Shown: positions 1-9,100 of the stretch, in pieces | Numbering within the stretch: position 1 is the stretch's first letter | Layout: each line of letters starts with the position of its first letter | Source of the DNA: JBBDWZ01 sp050732575 | GTDB taxonomy: Bacteria; Gemmatimonadota; Gemmatimonadetes; Longimicrobiales; RSA9 | Direction of reading: 5' to 3' | Assembly (NCBI GenBank): GCA_050732575.1 | Contig: JBOHRF010000009.1 | Location: 1 to 48,128, forward strand | DNA length: 48,128 bases | Notes under the pieces: model-generated | Seen by the model: the letters and a program-made list of their open reading frames with translations, nothing else | What the model was told of the DNA's origin: nothing | The model's database searches: none | Program-made: the position numbers and the translations under genes

Positions 1-7
1 CCACCGG

Positions 8-883
8 CTACCATCCGGCCGCAACTTCTGCCCGCACACTGCCTTCCAGAATGATTTGTGCAGGCGCGCGCAACTTTACCTGGTAGTCCGTGGAAATCTC
101 GATCTCTGCAGTGCCTCCCGGCATGTGCACGGCTATCAGCCCTGCGTCTATCTGATCATTGTGCAGCGCTGCTGCCGCCACCGCCGCAGCACTCGATCCG
201 GAAGCCAGGGTCTCGCCTACCCCTCGCTCCCAAATCCAGGCCTGCAGGCTTTGACGGTCGGCCACGCGCGCAAACTGGACATTGGTGCCCTGCGGAAATG
301 CGGTATGCGCGCACAGCTGCGGCGCGCGCCGCAAAAAGTCGCCACGCTCGAGCTGCTCAACGAACACCACGCAATGTGGATTGGCCAATGAGAGTGGATT
401 GATCTGCGCTCGCGAGCCATCGGCCAACTCGATGTCGTACGCTCGGATTGCGCCCCGTTCCAGCGTAAAACCTGCATCCTCACCGCGAAACGATGCACGA
501 CCCAACTCGACTCGTATCTGCAGTGCGCCCCATGCCAGCTGTTCTTCAATGCACATGCGTACCGTGTCCTTCACCAGCGTGACCTCAAACCACTCATTCA
601 GCTGCACGTGGCCTCGCCCATACAAATACGCACCAAAAATCCGCAGACCATTGCCGCTCTTCTCCGCTTCGCTGCCATCCGGGTTGTAAATGCACAGCCC
701 AAAACGCGGCGCTATCTCGGCGATCAACACTCCATCCGAGCCAATGCCTCGATGCCGATCGCAGATCAGCCGGATACGCTCAACATGCAAGGGCCAGGGC
801 AAGTCCCCCCGCTCGATCACCAGATAGTCATTGCCCAGCCCGTGACCACGCGCGAAGCGCAGCGCATTCCCATTCTTGTTCAT
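8..883 (-). CDS. dapF: Diaminopimelate epimerase homologue, both catalytic Cys replaced by Ser
   Basis: The protein has the DapF fold signature. DapF interconverts LL- and meso-diaminopimelate for lysine and peptidoglycan synthesis. Visible motifs are GLGNDYLV near the N-terminus, NPDGSEAEKSGNG, NPHCVVFV, GTNVQF and ERGVGETLASGSS. Family members use two cysteines as acid/base pair (E. coli Cys73 and Cys217). Here both are serine: Ser76 in KSGNG (codon AGC, 656-658) and Ser228 in LASGSS (codon TCC, 200-202). Substrate-binding motifs are otherwise retained. I start at the ATG at 883 because homology begins just after it; a GTG at 949 would add 22 unlikely residues. Family membership is clear. 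Whether it still epimerises DAP is open, and a different activity or a second dapF elsewhere is possible. Confidence 0.85.
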   Translation of the reverse strand: MNKNGNALRFARGHGLGNDYLVIERGDLPWPLHVERIRLICDRHRGIGSDGVLIAEIAPRFGLCIYNPDGSEAEKSGNGLRIFGAYLYGRGHVQLNEWFEVTLVKDTVRMCIEEQLAWGALQIRVELGRASFRGEDAGFTLERGAIRAYDIELADGSRAQINPLSLANPHCVVFVEQLERGDFLRRAPQLCAHTAFPQGTNVQFARVADRQSLQAWIWERGVGETLASGSSAAAVAAAALHNDQIDAGLIAVHMPGGTAEIEISTDYQVKLRAPAQIILEGSVRAEVAAGW

Positions 884-959
884 GTCCTGAATGTACGACC
901 TTGGTCTGCGTGGTTCTAGCGCGTGGCGGTAGCGGATCTTGACTACCAACGTCCCGTGA

Positions 960-978
960 TATATCGTCTAGCGATATA
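960..978. promoter_or_regulatory. Perfect palindrome, probable PadR operator overlapping the Shine-Dalgarno
   Basis: TATATCG and CGATATA form a perfect 7-bp inverted repeat around the 5-bp centre TCTAG. The right arm ends on the first A of the AGGAGG Shine-Dalgarno (978-983) of padR, whose ATG is at 988. AT-rich palindromes of this kind are typical PadR-family operators. Its position suggests autorepression of the padR-DUF2723 operon, which is inferred from location only. Confidence 0.7.
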
Positions 979-987
979 GGAGGCCCC

Positions 988-1338
988 ATGGCACCGAGTT
1001 CGATCAGGGAGACGGCGCCGCTATCGGCGCAAGTATTCCAGATTTTGCTGGCGCTGGCGGACGGTGATCGTCACGGCTACGGCGTGATGCAGGAGATCGA
1101 GGAGCGCACGGGCGGACGCGTGCGATTGGGTCCGGGCACGTTGTACGGTGCCCTCAAGCGCATGCTGGACGATGGCTGGGTGGAGGAGTTGGAAGGAGAT
1201 GAGGAGGGCGAGCGGCGCCGGTACTATCGGTTGACCGCATCGGGTCGCAAGATCGCGCGGCAGGAAGCGCAACGCCTGGAGGAGTTGGTTACGGCGGCGC
1301 ATTCCAAGCGGCTGTTGACGTCGGCGAGGTGGGCATGA
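988..1338 (+). CDS. PadR-family winged-helix transcriptional regulator
   Basis: This 116-residue protein matches the short PadR class. The N-terminal winged helix contains ILLALADGDRHGYGVMQEI, then RVRLGPGTLYGALKRMLDDGWV and YYRLTASGRK, the usual PadR core, followed by a short C-terminal helix. It would bind DNA as a dimer in the cytoplasm. The start is fixed by an AGGAGG 4 bp before the ATG. The gene is followed without a gap by the DUF2723 gene (ATGA overlap at 1335-1338), so the two are translationally coupled. In Acidobacteria and Gemmatimonadota, PadR genes of this type usually precede ADOP-type ABC permeases; the downstream protein here carries an ADOP-like N-terminal segment on another protein. 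The palindrome at 960-978 is the likely operator. Confidence 0.9.
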   Translation: MAPSSIRETAPLSAQVFQILLALADGDRHGYGVMQEIEERTGGRVRLGPGTLYGALKRMLDDGWVEELEGDEEGERRRYYRLTASGRKIARQEAQRLEELVTAAHSKRLLTSARWA

Positions 1339-3836
1339 GTGGTTGGTCGGATCGGATCGTGGCGGCGTTCGTGATGGCCTATCCGCCGCGCCTGCGTGCG
1401 GAATACGGCCGTGATCTGCGGCAGTTGATCCAGGATCTGGGCGGGCGAACAGAGTATGGGGGCTGGTTGGGACGTACGCGGCTGGGTCTGTTTCTGTGTC
1501 GTGATGTAGTGCAGTCCATTGCGCGGGAGCGCGTGGCGGCACTGGGCACGCGGACCGTGCCGCAGTACGCGCGCCGGCGCAGGCTCGACCAACCGCCGTT
1601 TGCAGATGCGTTACTGGCGGCGCTCGTGGTGTTTGCCGTGTACGTTGCCACACTGGCGCCCACGGTTGCGTTTTGGGATTCGGGCGAGTACCTGACGGCA
1701 GCGCACGTTCTGGGCATCCCGCACCAGCCGGGCAATCCGCTTTTTGTGATGTTGGCGCATTTGTGGGAAGCGATGTTGTCACCGCTCGGGCTATCTCCCG
1801 CCGTTCGACTCAATTTGTTCAGCGCCATGTTGAGTGCGGGCGCGCACTTTTTCTGGTACTTGTTCGTATATCGAGTGAGTCAGGCCTGGTCGGACGATCT
1901 CTGGGTGCGGCGCATCAGTGGGGGCGTAGCGGTCCTGCTCAGCGCAACGGCGTTCACGGTTTGGAACCAGAGCAACGTGAACGAGAAGGTCTACACATTG
2001 AGCTTGTTCACAATAGCCATGGTTTCCTGGCTGTTGTTGCGCTGGCGGGACAAGGGCTGCCCGGACCGCGGGCTCCTGCTCATCGTGTTTTTATTGGCGC
2101 TCACGTCGACCAACCATTTGATGGGTGTTCTGGCTGCGCCTGCCGTATGCGCGTATGTGCTGCTGGTAAAGGGTAGCGTACTGTTGCGCAAGCGGTTGTG
2201 GGCGCTGGCATTGGTCTGCGTAGCAGTGGGACTGACGCCCAATTTTTTCCTGCCTGTACGGGCCGCGCAGCGTCCTATCTTGAATGAGGCGGATCCCAGT
2301 TGTGCTTCGTTGAGTGAGGCAGCCACGAGCATCTATACCTGGGGTCGCAGCGGGTGTCCTGCACTTTCGGCGTCACTTCGACGCGAGCAATACGGCAAGC
2401 CGCCCATCACGCTGGATCCAACCACCTATCCCCAGCAGCAGCGGCCACGGGGCAGCCATCTGCTGGCGGCCCAGCTGGCCAACTACGCGCAGTACTTCAA
2501 CTGGCAATGGGCGCGCGGCGTGGGTGGATCCGGTGAGCTGGTAGGCGGCCTGCGGCCCCTGCTGACTCTTGTTTTCTTGCTGTTAGGTGTGCTGGGCGCG
2601 CGCACGCACTGGCGACGCGAGCGCGCCAGTGCGACGTACCTGGGCGTACTGTTTCTCACGCTCTCCATTGGGCTGGTGTTGTACCTGAACTTCGAGTTTG
2701 GGTTTGCCATGGCGCGCAATACGGTTCCGGATCCCCAGATGCACGAGGTGCGCGAGCGCGACTATTTCTTTTTGATCAGCTTCAGCGTATGGGCACTCTG
2801 GGCGGGCCTGGGTGTGACCGAGTTGTGGCAGCGCCTGACTGGGCGGCTCAAGGGCCGTGTGCAGCGCGCACGCTGGGCAGCTGCACCCGTGTTTGCTGTG
2901 GCCCTGCTTCCCCTCGGCCTCAACTGGCAGTGGGCCAGCCGGGCTGGTGACTACACGGCACGCGACTGGGCGTACAACGTGCTCATGAGCGTGCAGCCGT
3001 ATGGCGTTCTATTTACGAACGGCGACAATGACACGTTTCCGCTTTGGTATCTGCAGGAAGTGGAAGGCATCCGCCGCGACGTCACCGTGATGGTGACCGG
3101 CTACCTGAACACGAGCTGGTACGCACGCCAGGTGCGCGATCTCACGCGGCCCTGTGCCCGGGCGCAGGATCCGGCCGCAGCGCCAAACCGAATCGTATGC
3201 CAGCGCGCCTATCAGCGCGCGCACATGCCGCTGCCCTTGCGCCTTGCTGCGCCCGGCCCGCCCAAGGATTCCATCTTGCCGTTGAGCGATGCATCCATCG
3301 ACGAGATTGCCGGGACCTACTATGTCCTGCGCGATCCCATCACCTTCCGCGCCGGCGGGATTCAGACCACGCTGCCGGCGGGCACGGAGATCCTGCCGGC
3401 CGATACGTTCGTGGCCGCCATCGTGCAGGCGACGCTGGGTGAACGCCCCATCCACTTCACGGCACCGGCGCCCGCTGCGCAGAAGCTCGGTCTGTTCGAG
3501 CACACCGTGCGGCGCGGTCTCACATTTCAGTTGCGTGCAGATGGAGCCGCAGCAGTGGCGGAGATAATCACCATGCCGCGCAGTGATCTGAGCGCGGTGT
3601 TAGGCGCGCATATCGACCTGGACAGCACCACGCTATTAATGGAGCGGGTGTTCCAGCAGCGCGGTCGCGTGCTCGACCCTTCCCTGCCCTGGGTAGACCG
3701 GGCGACCACCAATATTCTTCTGCAATATTCATGGGCGCACTACGCCGCGGCGCAGGCGTATGCCGCGCGGGGCGAGCACGACTCAGCGGCGCGCCACGCA
3801 GAACAAGCGGAGTGGTGGCAAAGGCGCGCGGATTGA
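1335..3836 (+). CDS. DUF2723 membrane protein with an ADOP-like N-terminal segment
   Basis: About 833 residues. Residues ~10-85 (FVMAYPPRLRAEYGRDLRQL and following) resemble the cytoplasmic leader found at the N-terminus of ADOP ABC permeases. From ~95 a DUF2723 region begins, with AFWDSGEYLTAAHVLGIPHQ and PGNPLFVMLAH, then many hydrophobic segments to ~550. DUF2723 relates to the GT-C/protein O-mannosyltransferase group, and the early acidic DSGE motif fits a lipid-linked sugar transferase; the substrate is unknown. The C-terminal third is soluble and contains TNGDNDTFPLWYLQE, common in the family, and a helical end. The ATG at 1335 gives an ATGA overlap with padR and is preferred to the GTG at 1329. 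The leader fusion is the odd feature. Confidence 0.85.
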   Translation: MSGWSDRIVAAFVMAYPPRLRAEYGRDLRQLIQDLGGRTEYGGWLGRTRLGLFLCRDVVQSIARERVAALGTRTVPQYARRRRLDQPPFADALLAALVVFAVYVATLAPTVAFWDSGEYLTAAHVLGIPHQPGNPLFVMLAHLWEAMLSPLGLSPAVRLNLFSAMLSAGAHFFWYLFVYRVSQAWSDDLWVRRISGGVAVLLSATAFTVWNQSNVNEKVYTLSLFTIAMVSWLLLRWRDKGCPDRGLLLIVFLLALTSTNHLMGVLAAPAVCAYVLLVKGSVLLRKRLWALALVCVAVGLTPNFFLPVRAAQRPILNEADPSCASLSEAATSIYTWGRSGCPALSASLRREQYGKPPITLDPTTYPQQQRPRGSHLLAAQLANYAQYFNWQWARGVGGSGELVGGLRPLLTLVFLLLGVLGARTHWRRERASATYLGVLFLTLSIGLVLYLNFEFGFAMARNTVPDPQMHEVRERDYFFLISFSVWALWAGLGVTELWQRLTGRLKGRVQRARWAAAPVFAVALLPLGLNWQWASRAGDYTARDWAYNVLMSVQPYGVLFTNGDNDTFPLWYLQEVEGIRRDVTVMVTGYLNTSWYARQVRDLTRPCARAQDPAAAPNRIVCQRAYQRAHMPLPLRLAAPGPPKDSILPLSDASIDEIAGTYYVLRDPITFRAGGIQTTLPAGTEILPADTFVAAIVQATLGERPIHFTAPAPAAQKLGLFEHTVRRGLTFQLRADGAAAVAEIITMPRSDLSAVLGAHIDLDSTTLLMERVFQQRGRVLDPSLPWVDRATTNILLQYSWAHYAAAQAYAARGEHDSAARHAEQAEWWQRRAD

Positions 3837-3847
3837 GGCACCGAGAA

Positions 3848-5764
3848 TCACACGCGTACGGGCGGCGCGAAACCATGGGCGTCGGCAGGATCCCAAACTT
3901 CGTCGCGCACGTGGGCATTGATGCCATCAATGCCGTCAAATACCTGGAGCGCAAAAGGCACGCGGCCGAAGGGCGCACTGACCTGTAATCCCTGAACGTG
4001 GGGCTGCACGCGTGCGAACATCTCGCGCGCAATGGCAATGCCTTCCTGCAGTGCGTGCTCTTTGCTCTTCTCATTGGCCCTGCGCATACGCTCGATCACT
4101 TCATTCGGCACGACTACGCCTGGCACTTCGTTGGCCAGGAACTCGGCGTTCCGCGCCGAGACCAGTGGCCATATGCCGGCTACGATGGGAATCCAGATGT
4201 CACGCTTCTTGACTTCCTCAATGAAGCGCAGCAGCTGATCGGCATCGAATACCGGCTGGGTAATGGCGTACTCGGCTCCCGCTTCCACCTTCCAGTAGAA
4301 GCGTTTCAGCTCGTGGTTCATGTCATTGGAACCGGGATTGACGCCCACACCGATGGTATAAGCAGTCGGTTCGCCAATCGGATTGCCGCCCGGATCCATG
4401 CCGCGGTTGAGGCGATTCACCAGGTTGGTCAGACCGATGGCATCGATGTCGAAGACCGCAGTGGATTCCGGGAATGGCCCCATTTTGGGAGGATCACCCG
4501 TGATCAGCAGCATGTTGCGCAGACCCAAAGCATGCGCGCCCAGCAAGTCGGACAACATGCCCAACAGATTGCGATCGCGGCAGCAGTAATGCACAATCGC
4601 TTCGATGCCCACGTTCTGTTCGATCAGCACAGCCGTGGGCAGCACACCCATGCGCATCTGCGCACGCGGCCCGTCCGGCACATTCACGCCGTCCACGCCC
4701 GCCGCTTTCAGCATGCGCACACCCGCCAGCATCTTTGCCGGGTTGATTCCCCTGGGCGGCACGATTTCGACCGTAGTGACCATCGCACCGGTCGCAATCT
4801 TGCGCCCCCAGTTCGAGCGTTCGGCCAGCGGCACGACCTTTACATTGGGTGCAGCCTGCGCGGATGCAACAGCTACCATGCGCGTGCGCCCGGGCGCCAT
4901 GGCCGCCACTGCGTCCGCAATGCGTTTGATGTGTTCGGGCGTGGTACCACAACAGCCGCCCACGAACTTGACGCCCGCGCGAATCAAGTGTTGGGAAAAG
5001 GTGGCCATGTATTCGGGTGAAGCCATGTACATCTGGCGCCCGTGCAACTCGCGTGGCAGGCCGGCATTGGGCTGCGCCGACAACTTCCTGGTGGTAAGCT
5101 GCGCCATTTTCTCGATAGCACTGAGCACGCCCGCCGGACCCGTGGAGCAATTGATGCCGATTACATCGGCACCCCATTCGGCCAAACGCAGTGTGAAACT
5201 CTCCGGCAGTGTGCCGTACAGCGTGGCGCCATCCTGCTGAATGGTCATCTGGCAGACCACGGGTAGCTTGCTCAGGTCCCGAATCGCGAGCATGGCCTGC
5301 TGGATCTCGATCAGGTCGCTGAACGTCTCCAGCACGAAGAAATCAACACCACCCTCGTGCAGGGCTTCGGCCTGGCGGCGGAAAATGCCGCGCGCCTCAG
5401 TAGTCGATGTCGGACCGTAAGGCTCGATCCGGATGCCCAGCGGGCCCATGGCGCCGCCCACCAGCACGCCGTCACTTGCGGCTTCCCGGGCGATCTGCAC
5501 GGCGCGCACGTTGATGTGTGTGGCCTGCTTTTGCAAATCGTATTCGGCCAGCTGGACTTCGTTCGCGCCAAACGAATTGGTCTCGATCAACTCGGCTCCG
5601 GCCTTGACGTACGCGCGATGGATGTCGCGCACCACGTCCGGATCGGTCAGGTTCAACTCATCATAGCAACGGTTGATGAACACGCCCTTCTGGTAAAGCA
5701 TGGTGCCCATTGCGCCGTCAAAGACGTGGGGGCGGTCATCGGAGAGGAGGTCTTCGAACTTCAT
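3848..5764 (-). CDS. Bifunctional homocysteine S-methyltransferase / 5,10-methylenetetrahydrofolate reductase
   Basis: A 638-residue two-domain protein. Residues 1-~300 form a homocysteine methyltransferase barrel: VFDGAMGTMLYQKG, INCSTGPAG (first zinc Cys, ~205) and VGGCCGTTPEHIKR (paired zinc Cys, ~271). Residues ~315-600 form a MetF-type reductase barrel with TTVEIVPPRGINPAKMLAGV, LLITGDPPKMG and YAITQPVFDAD. Together they would make 5-methyl-THF and methylate homocysteine, as in YitJ-like proteins. The ATG overlaps the stop of the upstream four-helix-bundle remnant (ATGA, 5764-5761), and metH lies beyond it, so this is the distal gene of a methionine operon. It converges on the DUF2723 gene with an 11-bp gap. 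A standard cobalamin-dependent MetH is also present, so the role of the first domain is redundant or conditional. Confidence 0.93.
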   Translation of the reverse strand: MKFEDLLSDDRPHVFDGAMGTMLYQKGVFINRCYDELNLTDPDVVRDIHRAYVKAGAELIETNSFGANEVQLAEYDLQKQATHINVRAVQIAREAASDGVLVGGAMGPLGIRIEPYGPTSTTEARGIFRRQAEALHEGGVDFFVLETFSDLIEIQQAMLAIRDLSKLPVVCQMTIQQDGATLYGTLPESFTLRLAEWGADVIGINCSTGPAGVLSAIEKMAQLTTRKLSAQPNAGLPRELHGRQMYMASPEYMATFSQHLIRAGVKFVGGCCGTTPEHIKRIADAVAAMAPGRTRMVAVASAQAAPNVKVVPLAERSNWGRKIATGAMVTTVEIVPPRGINPAKMLAGVRMLKAAGVDGVNVPDGPRAQMRMGVLPTAVLIEQNVGIEAIVHYCCRDRNLLGMLSDLLGAHALGLRNMLLITGDPPKMGPFPESTAVFDIDAIGLTNLVNRLNRGMDPGGNPIGEPTAYTIGVGVNPGSNDMNHELKRFYWKVEAGAEYAITQPVFDADQLLRFIEEVKKRDIWIPIVAGIWPLVSARNAEFLANEVPGVVVPNEVIERMRRANEKSKEHALQEGIAIAREMFARVQPHVQGLQVSAPFGRVPFALQVFDGIDGINAHVRDEVWDPADAHGFAPPVRV

Positions 5765-6096
5765 GCGCGGTCCTCGTTAGGGCGACGGCGAGGAACGCGT
5801 TGCTCGGCGCGCTTGCCCATGGTCGTCAGCATGGCCGTAACCTCGTCAATCAGTTGCATTGCTACACTTACATCTTCTATGGTGAAGAAGCCACTCCTGA
5901 TACGCAGGTCCAGCGCACCCAGCGTCTCCCACGCAGAACGCCGAGCGATGCGATATATCCGGGCCTTTGCGAGAGGGCTGAACTCACCGGCACCCTCCGC
6001 GATGTTCAGAACAACAGACCTTGCAGCCCGACGCAGCTGCCAACGCAAGTCGATGGCACAGCGCCATAGCTAGATGAGCCATCGTTGATACTTCAT
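5761..6096 (-). pseudogene. Four-helix-bundle (23S rRNA IVP-type) protein, broken N-terminus
   Basis: The intact part (TTG at 6048 to 5761, 95 residues) carries the hallmark WQLRRAARSVVLNIAEGAGE and the following RIYRIARRSAWETLGALDLR of the PF05635-like four-helix-bundle family. Family members are usually about 115-125 residues and start with a helix of the type ...VWQRAIDL. In the same frame upstream, an ATG at 6096 opens MKYQRWLI, then a TAG stop (6072-6070), then LWRCAIDL directly joined to RWQLRR. So the normal N-terminal helix seems present, interrupted by a stop and missing roughly 20 residues. I infer a decayed gene; re-initiation at the TTG is possible. It sits between metH and the metF fusion, its stop overlaps the next ATG, and short-period repeats flank it. 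The family's function is unknown; relatives lie in rRNA intervening sequences and diversity-generating retroelements. Confidence 0.6.
5781..5797 (+). repeat. Left arm of an imperfect inverted repeat around the four-helix-bundle remnant
   Basis: GGCGACGGCGAGGAACG on the plus strand matches 15 of 17 positions of the minus-strand sequence at 6131-6115 (GGCGCGGGCGAGGAACG), including a perfect 11-bp core GGCGAGGAACG. The pair encloses most of the four-helix-bundle frame. In GC-rich DNA part of this could be chance. Confidence 0.45.
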
Positions 6097-6114
6097 GTCC
6101 GACCATTTTCCATC

Positions 6115-6158
6115 CGTTCCTCGCCCGCGCCGTCGCCGTCGCCCGCGCGGTCGCCCTT
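6115..6158 (-). repeat. Short-period GC-rich repeat array after metH
   Basis: On the minus strand, starting directly after the metH stop, there is a run built from GGGCGAC, GCGACG and GGCGCG units ending in GGCGAGGAACG. The last 17 bases are the right arm of the inverted repeat with 5781-5797. The stretch separates metH from the four-helix-bundle remnant and does not resemble coding sequence. Confidence 0.5.
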
Positions 6159-6159
6159 C

Positions 6160-9100
6160 TTACTGCGTCGAGAAGTACTTGGCTTCCGGATGGTGGACAA
6201 TGAGTGCCGCGGTCGTCAGCTCGGGCACCAGGGCGCCCAACTCCGTCACATCCATTCCCAGCGAGTGCGCTGGCAACAAGCGGAAAACTATCTCGTGCTG
6301 CATGTGATCGGGACACGCCGGGTAGCCCCAGGAGTAGCGCAACCCGCGGTTCATGGGCAGAGTCAATTCTTTGCGAATCAAACGATGCACGTATTCTGCT
6401 GCGGCTTCTGCGAGTCGCACGCCGAAGCCGTGCAGGAAGTAGCCTTCACCATAGTCGCCATTTTTCATGAGCGCTTCGGAACGGGCCAGCAATTCATCGC
6501 CCATGGTCACGATTTGCAGCGCCACTACATCGCGCTTGCCGTTGCTGGTGGGCGCAAAGTAGTCGGACAGACAGAGCAGATCGCGGTCGGCCTGTCGTGG
6601 GAAATCGAAACGCTCGATCTCCTTGTCGGCATCTTGCGGGTCGAAGATGAGCAGGTCGTTTTCTTGAGCCGCCGCGGGGAAGAACCCATATACAGCGCGG
6701 GGCCGCGCCCAACCTGCGGCCAGCGCTTCCTGCTTGTAATGTTCGAGTCTGGGCTCGAACTCTTCCTTGACCAGACGTTCCCACTCCTCACCTTTCGCGT
6801 TCTTGGCACCCCAGTGCAATCGGTAAAGGGTATTGAGGTCGATGAAGCGGAAGAGATCGGCCAGTGGCAAACGCTCCAGAGTCTTGACACCGAAGAATGC
6901 CGGCTCGGGCACAGCGACGTCGCGTCGCGGTCCACCCGTGGCTGTTCCGGGCCGGGCTGCACGCGCTTTCTCTTGCAGCGCGGCCCGGCGCGCCACGCCT
7001 TCCAGCACTTCCTGGTGGCGCGCGGAAACGAACCGCTCGCGGCTGGCGGGCGTGACCAGGGCTTCCACCGTGGACAGGCCTTCGAACGCGTCCTTGCAGT
7101 AGAACACGCCCGGGCCGTAAAGCTCACTTTGTTGCGCATCGACAAAAGAAGCCGCGCGAATGAACGAGGGGTTGATGGCGGCACCACCACACAACACGGG
7201 GAAGCGCAGTCCGCGCGCGTGCAGCTCCTGCACACAAAGGGGCATCTGCTTTGATGTGGATACCAGAAGCGCGGACAGGCCGATGGCATCGGCTTCCACT
7301 TCCAGCGCTTTTTCGATAATGGTGTTGACTGGCACCTGCTTGCCCAGGTCGAACACCGTGTAACCGTTGTTCGAGAGAATCGTGTTGACCAGGCTCTTGC
7401 CAATATCGTGCACGTCACCGAAAACCGTGGCCAGCACGATCTTGCCTTTGGTCTGACCTTCGACTTTGTCCAGGTAGGTTTCGAGGCGGGCCACGGCCTT
7501 CTTCATGACCTCGGCAGACTGTAAAACAAAGGGCAGAATCAACTCACCGGCGCCGAACTTGTCACCCACTTCCTTCATGGCTGGCAATAGCGTGTTGTTC
7601 AGCACGTATACGCCGCCCGCATCGCCGCCGCCGTGGCTGGCAATGGCGAGATCGACCAGTTCTTCTATGCCTTCCTTCTTGCGATGCAGGATCTTCCAGT
7701 GAAGGGCCTGATCCGGGTCCATGCTCGCCGTAGGATCGACGGCAGACTCCTCCTGCACGGCGCGATTCTCGAAGCGGGCAATGAAGCGAGCCAGTGCATC
7801 TTCGCGCCGGTCGAAGATCAGGTCATCGGCCAGGACGCGATCTTCCTCATCGATCTCGGCATACGGCTTGATGTGCGCCGGGTTCACGATGGCCAGGTCC
7901 AGACCTGCTTCCACACAATGGTGCAGGAACACCGAGTTGAGCACGGCGCGCGCATGTTTGGCCAGACCGAATGAAACGTTGGACACGCCCAGGCTGGTGA
8001 GCACACCGGGCAGTTCAGCCTTGATGCGGCGGATACCGTCGATGGTTTCGATGGCTGAACGCCGGAACTCAGCGTCACCCGTGGCCAGCGTGAAAGTCAG
8101 GTCATCGAAGATGAGTGCGTCGGGCTCGAGCCCGTACTCCTGCGTGACAATGTCCGTGATGCGCCGCGCAATCTCCAGCTTGCGCTCCGCGGTCTTGGCC
8201 ATGCCCTGCTCATCGATGGTGAGCGCAATCACGGCCGCGCCGTGTTCGACCACGTGCGGCAACACAGCTTCTATGCGGGCGCGACCGTTTTCCAGATTGA
8301 TCGAGTTTACCACCGCGCGACCCGGATACTGCGCCAGGGCCTCGCCAATGACATCGGCCTCAGTCGAGTCAATGACCAGCGGCGCTTCCACGCCTTGCGC
8401 CAGCAGCTTGACCAGCCTGCGCATCTGCTCGGACTCATCCTGTCGTTCCGTCAGGGCCACACAGACATCCAGCAAATGACCGCCACCTTCAACTTGATCG
8501 CGTGCGATTTCGCGAATGCTCTCATAGTCATCCGCCAGCAACATGCGCTTGACCGCGCGTGAGCCCTGTGAGTTCACGCGCTCGCCGATCAACGTGGGCG
8601 GCGGGTCCTGCGCCAGATTGAAGGCGGTAATGGCACTGGCCACGCGCGGCACGGGTGACGGCTTGCGCGGCAGCGGCTTGCTGCCCCACACGCGTTCCAC
8701 GACCTGGCGAATATGTTCGGGCGTGGTACCGCAGCAGCCACCCACAATGTTGACGCCGAATTTGCTGACAAACTCCTCGTGCGCACTGGCCAATTCTTCG
8801 GGACTCAGCGGGTAGACGGCCTTGCCGCCTTCGTTGTGCGGAATGCCGGCATTGGGAATCACGCTGATGGGCAGGCGCGAATGCTCACACAGGAAGCGAA
8901 CGGGCTGGCGCATGTGTTCGGGACCCACCGAACAGTTGAGGCCAATCACATCTACGCGCAGCGATTCCAGGATCACCATGGCTGCGGCAATGTCGGTGCC
9001 CAGCAGCATACGCTCCGATGTATCGAGCGTAACTTGCGCCTGGATTGGACGGCTGACCCCGGCCTCATGCAAGTATCGGCGAATACCCGTTACCTGCGCC

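Noticed and set aside
3998..5020. 340-codon open frame opposite the homocysteine methyltransferase/MTHFR gene
   Set aside because: His/Arg-rich translation without motifs, fully within a conserved gene on the other strand.
6085..7254. 389-codon open frame on the plus strand opposite metH
   Set aside because: It is antisense to the conserved reactivation and B12 domains of MetH; such frames arise from high GC content, and its translation shows no domain.
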